A program made the translations under genes and the position numbers. The notes under the pieces are model-generated. The model was given only the letters and a program-made list of their open reading frames with translations. It searched no databases and had not been told where the DNA came from. This document shows, piece by piece, positions 7,953 to 17,312 of a stretch of 64,000 bases of DNA (within the stretch, counting starts at the first letter, position 1; every line of letters begins with the position of its first letter). Source of the stretch: CAVVEQ01 sp963747315 (GTDB lineage Bacteria > Chloroflexota > Anaerolineae > Anaerolineales > Anaerolineaceae); NCBI GenBank assembly GCA_963747315.1, contig CAVVEQ010000007.1, positions 248,001-312,000 on the forward strand. Direction: 5' to 3'.

Positions 7953-9263
7953 ATGATGAAAAAGTTAACCCTCGTATTTTCCGTTTTGATGATTGCAGCC
8001 TTCGTTCTTGCCGCCTGCGGTGGCGGAGCAGCCCAACCGGCTGCTGAAAAACCCGAAAAGCTGAGTGTCTGGATCACCTGGGGAGATAATCCGGCCCAGA
8101 TCCAGGAGCTCTTCAATAAGTTTGGCGATGCCAATGGGATCAAAGTGGAAGTGACCGCGCCGATCGAAGAAGATAAGATACTGACCGCGCTGAACAGCTC
8201 CAATCCACCGGATGTGCTCGTATTGAGCGGCGGGGACCTGGTTAAATCCTATGCCAGCCAGGGTTTCGTGGAACCTCTCAACAACCTCATCACTTCTGCC
8301 AAAATCGATATGAACGATTTTTATGAAGCACCACTCAAAGCATGCCAATATAACGATCAGTATCTCTGCCTGCCCTGGGGCAACGATATTTACGCCCTGT
8401 TCTGGAACAAGGATTTATTCACAGAAGCAGGCCTGGATCCGGAAAAACCACCCAAGACCCTGGATGAACTGGTGGAGATGTCCAAATTGTTGACAAAGGT
8501 GGATGCAGACGGCAAGATCACCCAGGCGGGGTTCATCCCCGACTTCTCCTGGGGGCATAACGACCTATATGTCCAGCGCTTCGGAGGATTCTGGTACAAC
8601 CCCGAAGGCACCGAACTCACCGTTAATAGCGATGCAATGGTCAACGCTTATAAATGGCAGCAACAATTCTATTGCGACGGCATCACCCCCGAGCAGATGC
8701 TTGATTTTGCTGCTTCCTTTGGGGATTACAACTCATCCGAACAGGCGTTCTATGCCGGTAAGACAGCCTTCCAGGTGGATGGGGAGTGGCAAGTGGGTCC
8801 CAATTTCATCCCCCAGTTTGCCCCTGGATTGAATTACGGGATCACCGCGTTCCCGGTGGACCCGGCCAACGCGGATAAGGAAGGTTCCGGTGTCGTGCAA
8901 GGCACAGTTGCATTGATCCCGGCCAAGGCGACGAACAAGGAATGGTCCAGCAAGCTGCTGGCCTGGATGCTCTCGCCCGAGATTGTCGCCGAGGAGATGT
9001 CCTACAATGCCAACCTTCCCACCAGCAAAAAAGCTGCAGAGGACCCACGCTTTAAGGAGATCGAAGGGTTCGATAAATTCATTGAGATCATGGGCAGCCC
9101 TGCTTCCACCCATGTGATCACCTCCCCGATCAGCCTTGAGATAAATGACGCACTCGGTGTGGCGGAGGAAAAGATCCTGCGCGAATGCGCCGATCCAAAA
9201 CCTTTACTGGATGAAATCCAGGCCGAGTATGAACAACTACTGAAGGAAAGCCTGCAACAATAA
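7953..9263 (+). CDS. ABC sugar importer, solute-binding lipoprotein
   Basis: This 436-residue extracellular binding protein of the maltose/oligosaccharide type (family 1) has a signal peptide and lipobox LAAC (Cys at residue 22). Typical features are 'PPDVLVLSGGDLV' and 'PWGNDIYALFWNKDLF' in the lobes, with 'AFQVDGEWQVGPN' further on. It delivers sugar to the two permeases encoded next. A good ribosome-binding site (AAGGAG) precedes the ATG. The transported compound is unknown. Neighbouring enzymes point to an amino-sugar-containing glycoside. Confidence 0.95.
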   Translation: MMKKLTLVFSVLMIAAFVLAACGGGAAQPAAEKPEKLSVWITWGDNPAQIQELFNKFGDANGIKVEVTAPIEEDKILTALNSSNPPDVLVLSGGDLVKSYASQGFVEPLNNLITSAKIDMNDFYEAPLKACQYNDQYLCLPWGNDIYALFWNKDLFTEAGLDPEKPPKTLDELVEMSKLLTKVDADGKITQAGFIPDFSWGHNDLYVQRFGGFWYNPEGTELTVNSDAMVNAYKWQQQFYCDGITPEQMLDFAASFGDYNSSEQAFYAGKTAFQVDGEWQVGPNFIPQFAPGLNYGITAFPVDPANADKEGSGVVQGTVALIPAKATNKEWSSKLLAWMLSPEIVAEEMSYNANLPTSKKAAEDPRFKEIEGFDKFIEIMGSPASTHVITSPISLEINDALGVAEEKILRECADPKPLLDEIQAEYEQLLKESLQQ

Positions 9264-9338
9264 GCGTCCCAGGACACCAATCGGGGGACCCGCGAACGGG
9301 TTCCCCGATATATTGTTAATTAGACTTGGAGGCGACCA

Positions 9339-10298
9339 ATGGCAGAAGCACCAGCAATGGAACACCCTGCAAAGCGGACACGGCGAAGAATGACCCGCAT
9401 GGAGAAACATAACCTGCTGGTGGGGATGGCGTTTATTTCACCCTGGATAATTGGATTTGTGGTATTCACCCTTTACCCGATGGTGGCATCCCTGAAATAC
9501 AGCTTCACCGACTTCACCGGGATCCTCGCTTCCAAGCAGCACTTCTTCGCCAATTATCAGATGATGCTTACCGATGACCGCTTTTGGAAAGCGGTGGGAA
9601 ACACGCTTTACATGGTGCTCATCTCTGTACCGCTGAACCTGATTTTTTCCTTCCTCTGCGCCATCCTCCTCAACTTCAAAGTTCGGGGGCAATCTTTCTA
9701 CCGGGTAATATTTTTCCTGCCCTCTATCGTCCCGGCAATCGCCAGCACAATGTTGTGGATCTGGATACTCCGTCCGGATAACGGCTTGCTGGCAGCTTTA
9801 ATGAACTTTTTCGGAATCGACGGACCCAACTGGTTCCTCGACCCGCTTTGGGCAAAACCCGCCCTGATCATGCTGGGCATCTGGGGGATCGGCGGAACGA
9901 TCATCATCTATCTCTCCGGTCTCCAGGATGTTTCTCAGACACTGCTGGAGTCGGCAGAATTGGATGGAGCCAACTGGTGGCAAAGATTGCGGAATATCAC
10001 CATACCCATGGTGTCACCGATCACGCTTTTTAACCTGATCACCGGGGTGATCGTTATGTTCCAGTACTTTTCCCAGGCTTATGTATTTGCCAAATTCGCC
10101 AGCATAGGTAAAGCGGATATCATCGTAGGCAGGCCGATGGATTCAACCCTGTTTTACAGCGTTTTCCTCTATGATAAGTTTACCAACTTCAGGTACGGAT
10201 ACGCCTCCGCGATGGCATGGGTTCTATTTATCGTGATCCTGCTCTGTACAATTGCCCTTCTGAAGGCTTCCAACCGCTTCACCTATTACGCAGGTTAA
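9339..10298 (+). CDS. ABC sugar importer permease (MalF type)
   Basis: The 319-residue integral membrane protein has about six transmembrane helices and the cytoplasmic EAA loop 'ESAELDGANWWQRLRNITIP' that docks the ATPase. It belongs to the CUT1 carbohydrate importers. An A/G-rich ribosome-binding site (TTGGAGG) precedes the ATG. It is followed after four bases by the second permease. No ATPase gene occurs in the locus, so a shared MsiK/UgpC-type ATPase encoded elsewhere must energise it. Confidence 0.94.
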   Translation: MAEAPAMEHPAKRTRRRMTRMEKHNLLVGMAFISPWIIGFVVFTLYPMVASLKYSFTDFTGILASKQHFFANYQMMLTDDRFWKAVGNTLYMVLISVPLNLIFSFLCAILLNFKVRGQSFYRVIFFLPSIVPAIASTMLWIWILRPDNGLLAALMNFFGIDGPNWFLDPLWAKPALIMLGIWGIGGTIIIYLSGLQDVSQTLLESAELDGANWWQRLRNITIPMVSPITLFNLITGVIVMFQYFSQAYVFAKFASIGKADIIVGRPMDSTLFYSVFLYDKFTNFRYGYASAMAWVLFIVILLCTIALLKASNRFTYYAG

Positions 10299-10302
10299 GC
10301 AG

Positions 10303-11382
10303 ATGGCGACCCAATCCAACTACCAACGTCCGCTATCTGTAAAGGTTCGAAAATTCTTCGAGCAATTCGGAAAACATCTGATCATCTGGGCTTTTGCGCT
10401 TTTCTTTTTTATTCCTTTCATCTGGATGGTTTCAACTTCCTTGAAGGTCAAGGCGGATGTAGGCAGGTTCCCCCCCAACTTCCTTCCCCGTGAAAATAAA
10501 ACCATTGAAATAAATGGAGAAGTATTCCCGGTCTTTGCACTCAGTATTGCAGGAGGTGGGCAGGAAGAGGTGGCTGTCAAAGATTATGATGGTTCTGACG
10601 CGATCGTTTTTGACCTGAAGAATCCAGCGGAGATTTGGAAGGTTCCACAGAAACAACTAAGCGAGATCCTGATCGTGAAATTTCACTGGGAGAACTACCG
10701 CGATGCTCTGCTGAAAGCCAACCGCCCCGGGTTGGACGTGAACTTTTTTACCTACCTTAAGAACAGCCTGATCATCGCTTTCTTCAGTATCCTTGGAACC
10801 CTGGTTTCCTGCACACCTGTGGCATATGCTTTCGCGCGGATCAAGTTCCCCGGCAGAGACGCTCTCTTTATTTTCGTTCTTGCCACCATGATGCTCCCCT
10901 TCCAGGTGACCATGATCCCGTTGTTTAAATTATTCAATGAAACGCTGCGCTGGGGAGATACATTTTTGCCGTTGATCGTGCCAACCTTTTTTGCCAATGC
11001 ATGGGATATTTTCCTATTGCGGCAATTTTTCAGGACCATTCCCTCAGAAATGAGTGATGCCGCGCGGGTGGATGGCGCTAACGAATGGCAGATCTTCACC
11101 AGGATCATCATTCCCCTCTCCATCCCGGTGATCTCCACAATCGCAGTGTTCACGTTCCTGTGGGCCTGGAATGATTTCACTGGACCGCTGATTTACCTTC
11201 AGAGCCACCAAAATTTCACCATGGCCCTCGGATTGCAGGATTTCCAGGGGCAGCGCGAGATCCTCTGGAACCAGCTCATGGCAGCTTCGGTGATATTCAC
11301 CGTCCCCATCATCATCGCTTTCTTTTTCCTCCAGAAACAGTTTATCCAGGGGATAAAATTGACCGGGGGCAAGGAAGGTTGA
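10303..11382 (+). CDS. ABC sugar importer permease (MalG type)
   Basis: The 359-residue CUT1 permease carries the EAA loop 'DAARVDGANEWQIFTRIIIP'. It is longer than the usual ~280 residues because about 75 extra residues (roughly 50-125) sit in the first extracytoplasmic loop after TM1, including a segment with 'VAVKDYDGSD'. Such an insertion is known in several MalG-like proteins of Gram-positive and Chloroflexi importers. It pairs with the permease immediately upstream. Confidence 0.94.
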   Translation: MATQSNYQRPLSVKVRKFFEQFGKHLIIWAFALFFFIPFIWMVSTSLKVKADVGRFPPNFLPRENKTIEINGEVFPVFALSIAGGGQEEVAVKDYDGSDAIVFDLKNPAEIWKVPQKQLSEILIVKFHWENYRDALLKANRPGLDVNFFTYLKNSLIIAFFSILGTLVSCTPVAYAFARIKFPGRDALFIFVLATMMLPFQVTMIPLFKLFNETLRWGDTFLPLIVPTFFANAWDIFLLRQFFRTIPSEMSDAARVDGANEWQIFTRIIIPLSIPVISTIAVFTFLWAWNDFTGPLIYLQSHQNFTMALGLQDFQGQREILWNQLMAASVIFTVPIIIAFFFLQKQFIQGIKLTGGKEG

Positions 11383-11416
11383 TCAAAATTATCATAGTAT
11401 TAATTGGAGAATGGAA

Positions 11417-12778
11417 ATGACGACAACCACTCAAAAACCGCATCTCTCCCTGGGCAGGATCCTAACCTACAGCCTGGCGAGCGCCGGGTTGAACATCCTG
11501 GCGATCACCGTCAGCACCTGGCTGCTGTATTTCTATTCTCCGCCGCCCGATTCCGGCAGGCATATCTTTTTACCGGTGGCGTTCGTGGGCGCGGTCGCCT
11601 TCGTAGTGGCAATTTGGGATGCGGTCATCGATCCGCTGATCGGCCAGTGGAGCGATAACCTGCGTTCGAAATGGGGGCGGCGCAAACCGTTCATAATTTT
11701 CGGCGCGCCTGCCACGGCCATCCTGGTGGTGTTGATCTGGATGCCGCCGATGAGCTCTTCCATAATGCTGGTTTCCATTTATTTCCTGGTGGTCAATCTG
11801 CTCTATAACACCGCGTACAGCCTGGTGGGCATTCCGTATGACGCGACCATGCCGGAAATGGCTCCCGAGCCGCACGAGCGGGTGAAACTGAGTTATTTCA
11901 AGGGACTGTTCGGCATCATCGGGGTTCTGATCGGCTCGCTGGTGGCTGCGCCGCTTTTCGATTCGATCGGTCCGGTGGCGATGGGCGTGGTGGTCGCGAT
12001 CGTGGGACTGGCCACCATGTGGGGGTCACTTTTCGGCATCAAGGAGACTGACCGTCCCATCGGCGAGACCATGCCGGTTTGGGAAGGATTGAAGACAACC
12101 ATGAAGAACAGGCAATTCCTTTTCCTGTTCTTTTCAACACTTTTTGTGCACATCACCTACCAAATGATGCTGGCCAGCCTGCCCTATTTCATCACCCTGA
12201 TCGTGGGAGGAACTGAAGGCGACGTGGGCATTTTCCAGGGGGTGCTGATTCTAGCCATTGCCATCACTGGGCCGCTGTGGCTGCTCTGGAACCGGCGGAA
12301 ATCCCAACGCGACCTGATCAAGATCAGCCTGGTCATTTTCATCGTAGCGCTCCTGCTGATGTCATTCGTGGGGCAGGTACCGGGGTTACCGGTTGATATC
12401 CAGGCTTATATCGCCCTGGCTGTCAGCGGTGTTTCGCTGGGAGGATATTTGATCCTGATCTATGCCATGATGGGAAACGTGGTCGATTACGACGAAATGC
12501 TCACGAATAGGCGGCGGGAGGCCAATTATTATGGGACGTTCAGCCTCGGGATCGGGCTGGGCTCTGCGATCGGTATGCTTGTGCTGCCTTTCCTCCTCAG
12601 CACGTTCGGGTTCACGAAAGATAACCCTGGTGGCGTGCGGATCGGCTTCCTGGTGATGGCGGCATTCGTGCTTATCGGCCTGATCGTCTTCCAGGGTTAC
12701 CGCCTGGGCGAAACGCCTGAGGAAACCCGCAGGAACATGGAATTGCCGGAGGCGCAAGATGCAGCCGCGAAACCTTAA
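11417..12778 (+). CDS. GPH-family (glycoside-pentoside-hexuronide) cation symporter, first copy
   Basis: The 453-residue, 12-helix transporter has the GPH hallmark after TM2, 'DPLIGQWSDNLRSKWGRRKP'. These carriers move glycosides or sugars with Na+ or H+. I place the start at the ATG at 11417, because GGAG at 11406-11409 fits it at 7 bases, whereas the ATG at 11411 is too close. The end overlaps the next gene by 20 bases. Two GPH carriers and an ABC importer in one locus suggest separate uptake or export of a glycoside and of its products. Confidence 0.92.
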   Translation: MTTTTQKPHLSLGRILTYSLASAGLNILAITVSTWLLYFYSPPPDSGRHIFLPVAFVGAVAFVVAIWDAVIDPLIGQWSDNLRSKWGRRKPFIIFGAPATAILVVLIWMPPMSSSIMLVSIYFLVVNLLYNTAYSLVGIPYDATMPEMAPEPHERVKLSYFKGLFGIIGVLIGSLVAAPLFDSIGPVAMGVVVAIVGLATMWGSLFGIKETDRPIGETMPVWEGLKTTMKNRQFLFLFFSTLFVHITYQMMLASLPYFITLIVGGTEGDVGIFQGVLILAIAITGPLWLLWNRRKSQRDLIKISLVIFIVALLLMSFVGQVPGLPVDIQAYIALAVSGVSLGGYLILIYAMMGNVVDYDEMLTNRRREANYYGTFSLGIGLGSAIGMLVLPFLLSTFGFTKDNPGGVRIGFLVMAAFVLIGLIVFQGYRLGETPEETRRNMELPEAQDAAAKP

Positions 12779-14069
12779 GGCCGGGGCAGCCCGGGCGAGC
12801 ATTTCTCCCCCGAAAGGCATCTTCCTGGTCGGTTATGGCGACCGCTCCAAGGGCAATAAGGGTATCCACGATGACCTGACCGCAACCGCTCTGGTCCTGG
12901 ATGGCGGAGAGGAAAAGATCGCCATCGTTGCTGTAGATATCCTTTGTCTGAATGAGTACATCGTGGATCAAGTGCGCACTGCTTGCCCGGGAATCCAACC
13001 GGTGCTCTGCTGCTCGCATACGCACTCAGGTCCGATCGGATACGCAGGGGAGCACTCCGGGAGACGAGAAAAGGAATACATCGACAGCCTGGTGCAGATT
13101 ATCGCCGGCACGATCCAGGAGGCAGCGGAAATTGCCACAGTAGCGGAACTGATGTGGGGGCAGGGCAGCGCGGATATAGCCGTGAACCGGCGGGAGAGGC
13201 TGCCCAGCGGCGAGGTGATCATTGGCGAGGATCCAGAGGGGGTGGTGGACCGCTCCGTGGGTGTTCTTTCGGTGAAGGCGGAAGGGAAACGGCTGGCAAC
13301 CGTGGTCAATTTTGCCTGCCACGGCACCGTCTGGGGACCGGATAACCTGCTGGTTTCCGCAGATTGGATTGCCGCCATGCGCGAAAAGGTGGAGAGAGAA
13401 CTGGGCGGTTTGTGCCTCTTTCTACAGGGGGCTGCTGGCAACCTCAATCCGAAGATGGGCTGGGGCAGGGAGGATTGCTGGGAAATGGCGGTTTCGCAGG
13501 GGGAGCGGGTGGCGGAAGCGGTTAAAAAAGCCGCAGGGGGGAGGCAGGCGATGATAACCGGAGGTGAGCTGGCCATCTCCCGCCAGGATGTCTGGATCCC
13601 GTTCGAAGGCGCGGCGACAACTGAAAAACCACCCACGATTTACCGCAAGAGAATATTGAAGATGGCGAATTTTCCGGAATGGATGTCCTTTGCCACTGAC
13701 TATTTATTGAATATTCGCTACCCATGGAAACCGCGGATCGAGAAGCGGGAAGGTCGATGGGGAACCTTGTTGCGGGTCAACACTGCCCGATTCGGTTCCC
13801 TCGCGCTGGTGAGCTTCGGCGCAGAGGTTTTCACCGAAATCGGTATAAAAGTTAAGGAGCTTTCACCTGCGAGGCACACCATGTTTACAAGCGTCAGCGA
13901 TGGGTGCATCAGCTACCTGCCCACCGATGCTGCCCATACGGATGGGGGCTACGAAGTGGAACTGGCCACTTATGCCTATCGGTATCCGGGTCCGCTGGCA
14001 GCAGGAGCGGAAGGAAGAGCGCTGGCAGCGGCTGAAGAAGAACTCAAGAACCTATGGAAGGAGTTTTAA
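12759..14069 (+). CDS. Neutral-ceramidase-fold protein lacking the nucleophile Ser
   Basis: The 436-residue protein matches the N-terminal catalytic domain of neutral/alkaline non-lysosomal ceramidases: 'AARASISPPKG' at the start, the zinc-site motif SHTHSG (residues 86-91) and a second His in 'NFACHGTVWG'. The segment that carries the catalytic Ser in true ceramidases (GDVSPN) reads GNLNP here ('GAAGNLNP', ~residue 225), so the Ser is missing. No signal peptide is present and the C-terminal Ig-like domain of ceramidases is absent, so it is a cytoplasmic metal-dependent amidase-like enzyme of unknown substrate. Given its neighbours, it may act on an N-acylated sugar. Confidence 0.85.
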   Translation: MQPRNLKAGAARASISPPKGIFLVGYGDRSKGNKGIHDDLTATALVLDGGEEKIAIVAVDILCLNEYIVDQVRTACPGIQPVLCCSHTHSGPIGYAGEHSGRREKEYIDSLVQIIAGTIQEAAEIATVAELMWGQGSADIAVNRRERLPSGEVIIGEDPEGVVDRSVGVLSVKAEGKRLATVVNFACHGTVWGPDNLLVSADWIAAMREKVERELGGLCLFLQGAAGNLNPKMGWGREDCWEMAVSQGERVAEAVKKAAGGRQAMITGGELAISRQDVWIPFEGAATTEKPPTIYRKRILKMANFPEWMSFATDYLLNIRYPWKPRIEKREGRWGTLLRVNTARFGSLALVSFGAEVFTEIGIKVKELSPARHTMFTSVSDGCISYLPTDAAHTDGGYEVELATYAYRYPGPLAAGAEGRALAAAEEELKNLWKEF

Positions 14070-14072
14070 CCC

Positions 14073-15083
14073 ATGTCCATTAAGGTTGCCATCAGCGGGG
14101 CGGGGTTTATCGCCGGAGTGCATGCCCGCGCTATAAAAAATGCGAAAGACGCTGTCGTGGAGTCTGTTGTGGAATTTGACCCGGCGAAGGGAAAGGCATT
14201 CGCAGCGGAACACGGCATCAAACAGGTATTTACCAGCATCGACGAACTCATCAAAGCTGGGGGCGCGGATGCACTTGTGATCGGTGTACCTAACGCGCTG
14301 CACGCCCCGCAGGCGATAAAAGCGCTGAGCGTGCGCATCCCGGTGCTGGTGGAAAAACCTATGGCTATGAACGCCGCTGAAGCCGAAGCCATGATGGAAA
14401 CCGGGCAGAAGAATAATACTGTGCTGATGGTAGCCCATTGCTGGCGGTTCGATGAAGAAGCATTATGGCTGCGTGAGCAGGTGGAAACCGGCATCCTGGG
14501 AGCCATACTGCGGACGAAGGGTTATGGGGTGCACTCCAATTGGGGTCCGGACGGATGGTTCAAGCAAAAAGCGCTGGCAGGAGGAGGTGCACTGGTCGAT
14601 ATGGGCATCCATGCGTTGGATACTGCCCGTTTCCTGCTGGGCGACCCGGAACCGGAATCGGTCTTTGCGAAAATTGGAACTAATTATATTGAAGCGGATG
14701 TGGATGACACCGGGGTGGTGATCGTCACCTGGAAGAATGGGGCGGTATCCTACCTGGAGGCAGGCTGGTGGCAGCCGCATATGGACGGCCCGGAAGCCGC
14801 GACACAACTCTATGGGCAAAAAGGTTTTGGCTCTCTCTTTCCCACGCTGCTTGAAATCCCCAACGCGGAAGAGATGCGCGTGGATATCACTGACCCGGGT
14901 TATTCCTTCCCGCGCGAAGATCATGCTCCGCAGGTAATGTATGACCACCAGATGAGCTACTTCCTGGATTGCGTGAAGAGCGGAAAAACCCCGGTTCCAG
15001 GAGCGCTGGAGGGGTGGACGAACATGCGCATCCTGGACGCCGCTTACCGGAGCGCAAAAGAAGGAAAAGTGATCGAACTATAA
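14073..15083 (+). CDS. Gfo/Idh/MocA-family NAD(P)-dependent oxidoreductase
   Basis: The 336-residue protein has an N-terminal Rossmann fold (GAGFIAGVHARA, residues ~10-21) and the family's EKPMA motif (~residue 94), followed by the C-terminal alpha/beta substrate domain with 'GGGALVDMGIHALD'. Members oxidise or reduce hydroxyls on sugars and inositols. It sits three bases after the ceramidase-fold gene and 12 before the GH4 gene. Together with the DegT aminotransferase further on it could interconvert a keto-sugar or keto-inositol and its amino form. Confidence 0.93.
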   Translation: MSIKVAISGAGFIAGVHARAIKNAKDAVVESVVEFDPAKGKAFAAEHGIKQVFTSIDELIKAGGADALVIGVPNALHAPQAIKALSVRIPVLVEKPMAMNAAEAEAMMETGQKNNTVLMVAHCWRFDEEALWLREQVETGILGAILRTKGYGVHSNWGPDGWFKQKALAGGGALVDMGIHALDTARFLLGDPEPESVFAKIGTNYIEADVDDTGVVIVTWKNGAVSYLEAGWWQPHMDGPEAATQLYGQKGFGSLFPTLLEIPNAEEMRVDITDPGYSFPREDHAPQVMYDHQMSYFLDCVKSGKTPVPGALEGWTNMRILDAAYRSAKEGKVIEL

Positions 15084-15095
15084 AGAGGACCGGAA

Positions 15096-16388
15096 ATGTT
15101 AAAAGTTGCTGTGATCGGGGGAGGCTCCACCTATACCCCGGAATTGATCAAAGGATTCCTGGACCGTCACGAAAGCTTTCCGCTGGAAGAGCTCTGGTTG
15201 ATGGATATCGATCCCCAGCGGTTGGAGGTGGTGGGCGGCTTTGCCAGGCGGATCGTGGAGAATGCCGGTTCCCCCTTCAAGGTGGTGCTCAGCACCGATC
15301 AGCGTGAATCGGTGCGCGGGGCTTCCTACGTGACCACCCAGTTGCGGGTGGGCAAGATGTCCGCCCGGGTTGCCGATGAGTATTTGGGGCGCAGGCACGG
15401 GCTTATCGGACAGGAAACAACAGGGGTGGGCGGGATGGCGAAAGCGCTACGGACCATCCCGGTATTGCTTGACCTTGCCGGGGACATGCGTGAAGTATCC
15501 AATCCCGGGGCGCTGCTGGTCAATTTCACCAATCCTTCAGGATTGGTAACCGAAGCGCTATTTCGATACGCGCCGGAGGTGCAGGCGGTGGGGGTCTGCA
15601 ATGTGGCCATCCACACCAAGATGGAGATCCTGGAAGGATTTGAGAAGCTGACCGGTGAGAAGATCGACCCGCACCGGGCGGACCTGAAAACGCTCGGGTT
15701 GAATCACCTGAGCTGGCACTACGGGTTCACCCTGGATGGCGAGGATATCTGGGATCAGGTCTTCGCGGCCTACCTGGAAATGGTTCGCGATGGGCAGGAC
15801 GAGGATTGGGACGCCGGTACGATCGAATCCCTGGGGATGATGCCCAATTACTACCTGGGCTATTACTATTACACCAAAAAGAAACTGGCGGAGCAGGAAA
15901 AATGGCCTCCCTCCCGTGGAGAAACTGTGATCGGGATCGAAAATGAGCTGCTGCGGCAATACGCCGACCCCAACCTGAAGGAGCCTCCCGCTGAGTTGAT
16001 GGAGCGGGGCGGTGCGTGGTATTCCACCGTGGCCACCCAATTGCTAAACGCCCACTACAATGACCTGGGGGAAACCCACGTCTGCAACGTGCGTCATGGC
16101 GGAGCGGTGCGCGGCTGGGATCCTGACTGGGTGCTGGAAATGCCCTGCAGGGTGGACCGCAAGGGCATTCACCCTCTGCCTGAGGAACCGCTTCCACCAG
16201 TCTGCGCCGGATTAATCGCGAATGTGAAAGCCTATGAGATCCTTACTGCTGAGGCTGCGGTGACAGGCGACCGGAATGCTGTCCGACAAGCGCTTCTGAC
16301 GCATCCGTTGGGGCCGGAAGCTGATCAGGTTGGCGCAGTGCTGGAGGACCTCATCCGGACGAATAAAGATTATCTTCCACAGTTCTAA
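15096..16388 (+). CDS. Glycoside hydrolase family 4 (6-phospho-beta-glucosidase-like)
   Basis: The 430-residue enzyme has the GH4 NAD+-binding start 'VIGGGSTYTPEL', the metal-ligand segment 'GVCNVAIH' (~residue 168) and 'LGLNHLSWHYG' (~205). GH4 enzymes cleave glycosides by NAD+- and Mn2+-dependent oxidation at C3, elimination and re-addition, and often act on 6-phosphorylated disaccharides. The BadF-type kinase and YdjC/ChbG deacetylase next to it echo the chitobiose pathway, where ChbG deacetylates before ChbF (GH4) cleaves. Here import is by ABC and GPH carriers, so phosphorylation must be supplied by a kinase or the substrate is unphosphorylated. Confidence 0.93.
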   Translation: MLKVAVIGGGSTYTPELIKGFLDRHESFPLEELWLMDIDPQRLEVVGGFARRIVENAGSPFKVVLSTDQRESVRGASYVTTQLRVGKMSARVADEYLGRRHGLIGQETTGVGGMAKALRTIPVLLDLAGDMREVSNPGALLVNFTNPSGLVTEALFRYAPEVQAVGVCNVAIHTKMEILEGFEKLTGEKIDPHRADLKTLGLNHLSWHYGFTLDGEDIWDQVFAAYLEMVRDGQDEDWDAGTIESLGMMPNYYLGYYYYTKKKLAEQEKWPPSRGETVIGIENELLRQYADPNLKEPPAELMERGGAWYSTVATQLLNAHYNDLGETHVCNVRHGGAVRGWDPDWVLEMPCRVDRKGIHPLPEEPLPPVCAGLIANVKAYEILTAEAAVTGDRNAVRQALLTHPLGPEADQVGAVLEDLIRTNKDYLPQF

Positions 16389-16399
16389 GAGGTGATTTA

Positions 16400-17290
16400 A
16401 TGAAACCCAATCCGGTACTTAGAAAATTAGGATTCGCAAATACCGACCGGCTGCTTCTGCTGCACGTGGACGATATCGGTATGTGCAACGCAGGGATGGA
16501 CGCATACCGCGAACTTTATGATTTCGGACTGGTCAGCTGCGGTTCGGTTATGGTGCCCTGCCCGTATTTCCTTTCCGCAGCGGGATTCGCAAAGGATCAC
16601 CCGAAAGCTGACCTGGGTATTCACATCACCCTGACCAGTGAGTGGCTCACCTACCGATGGAGGCCCCTTTCCACGGTGGATCCAGACTCGGGTTTAATGG
16701 ATTCAGAGGGATATTTTCCACGGTCGACGGATGAGGTTCAGGAAAAATGCGATCCTGAGGCAGCCGTGGTGGAAATGCAGACCCAGGTGGATTGGGCGCT
16801 GCGGGCTGGGATTAAACCCACCCACATGGATACCCACATGGGCGCGGTGCTGCATCCCAAGCTGCTTCAGAATTATGCCCGGGTGGGGTTTGCCAACGGA
16901 CTCCCCGTCATGGCCGTGCGGCTGGATGAGAGAGGCTGGCAGGCACAGGGTGCCGATCCGATGACTGCTAAAATGGCAGCCCGGTTTGTGGAAGAGCTTG
17001 AGGAGATGGGCATGCCCCTGGAAGATGCGATCGCGGCGGCACCCCTGGATGACCCGGTGGATAAGATGGGTCAATACAAACGGGTGCTGGCAGGGCTGCC
17101 GTCCGGGCTGACCCACATGTATATCCATCCCGCACCGGATTGTGCCGAGCTACGCGCCATCTGCCCGGACTGGCGTTCTCGGGTGGGGGATTACGAGACC
17201 TTCCGCAGCGAAGAGATGCGAAAATATATTAAGGACCAGGGCATCCAGTTGATCGGATACCGTTCGCTGCAAAGCTTGATGCCTTCCTAA
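16400..17290 (+). CDS. YdjC/ChbG-family carbohydrate deacetylase
   Basis: The 296-residue protein has the family's metal site: Asp pair in 'LLLHVDDIGMCN' (~residues 20-31), His in 'DLGIHITLTSEW' and the HxxxH motif in 'THMDTHMG' (~138-145). Relatives remove the N-acetyl group from chitobiose 6-phosphate or similar oligosaccharides. The gene starts 12 bases after the GH4 stop, with AGAGGTGA as ribosome-binding site. Its presence is the strongest sign that the pathway handles an N-acetylated amino sugar. Confidence 0.92.
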   Translation: MKPNPVLRKLGFANTDRLLLLHVDDIGMCNAGMDAYRELYDFGLVSCGSVMVPCPYFLSAAGFAKDHPKADLGIHITLTSEWLTYRWRPLSTVDPDSGLMDSEGYFPRSTDEVQEKCDPEAAVVEMQTQVDWALRAGIKPTHMDTHMGAVLHPKLLQNYARVGFANGLPVMAVRLDERGWQAQGADPMTAKMAARFVEELEEMGMPLEDAIAAAPLDDPVDKMGQYKRVLAGLPSGLTHMYIHPAPDCAELRAICPDWRSRVGDYETFRSEEMRKYIKDQGIQLIGYRSLQSLMPS

Positions 17291-17312
17291 CACTTTGGAT
17301 TGGAGAGAAACG

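Noticed and set aside
15096..16388. Phosphotransferase-system (PTS) origin of the GH4 substrate
   Set aside because: No EII component occurs in the locus; import is by ABC and GPH carriers, so any phosphate would have to come from the kinase.
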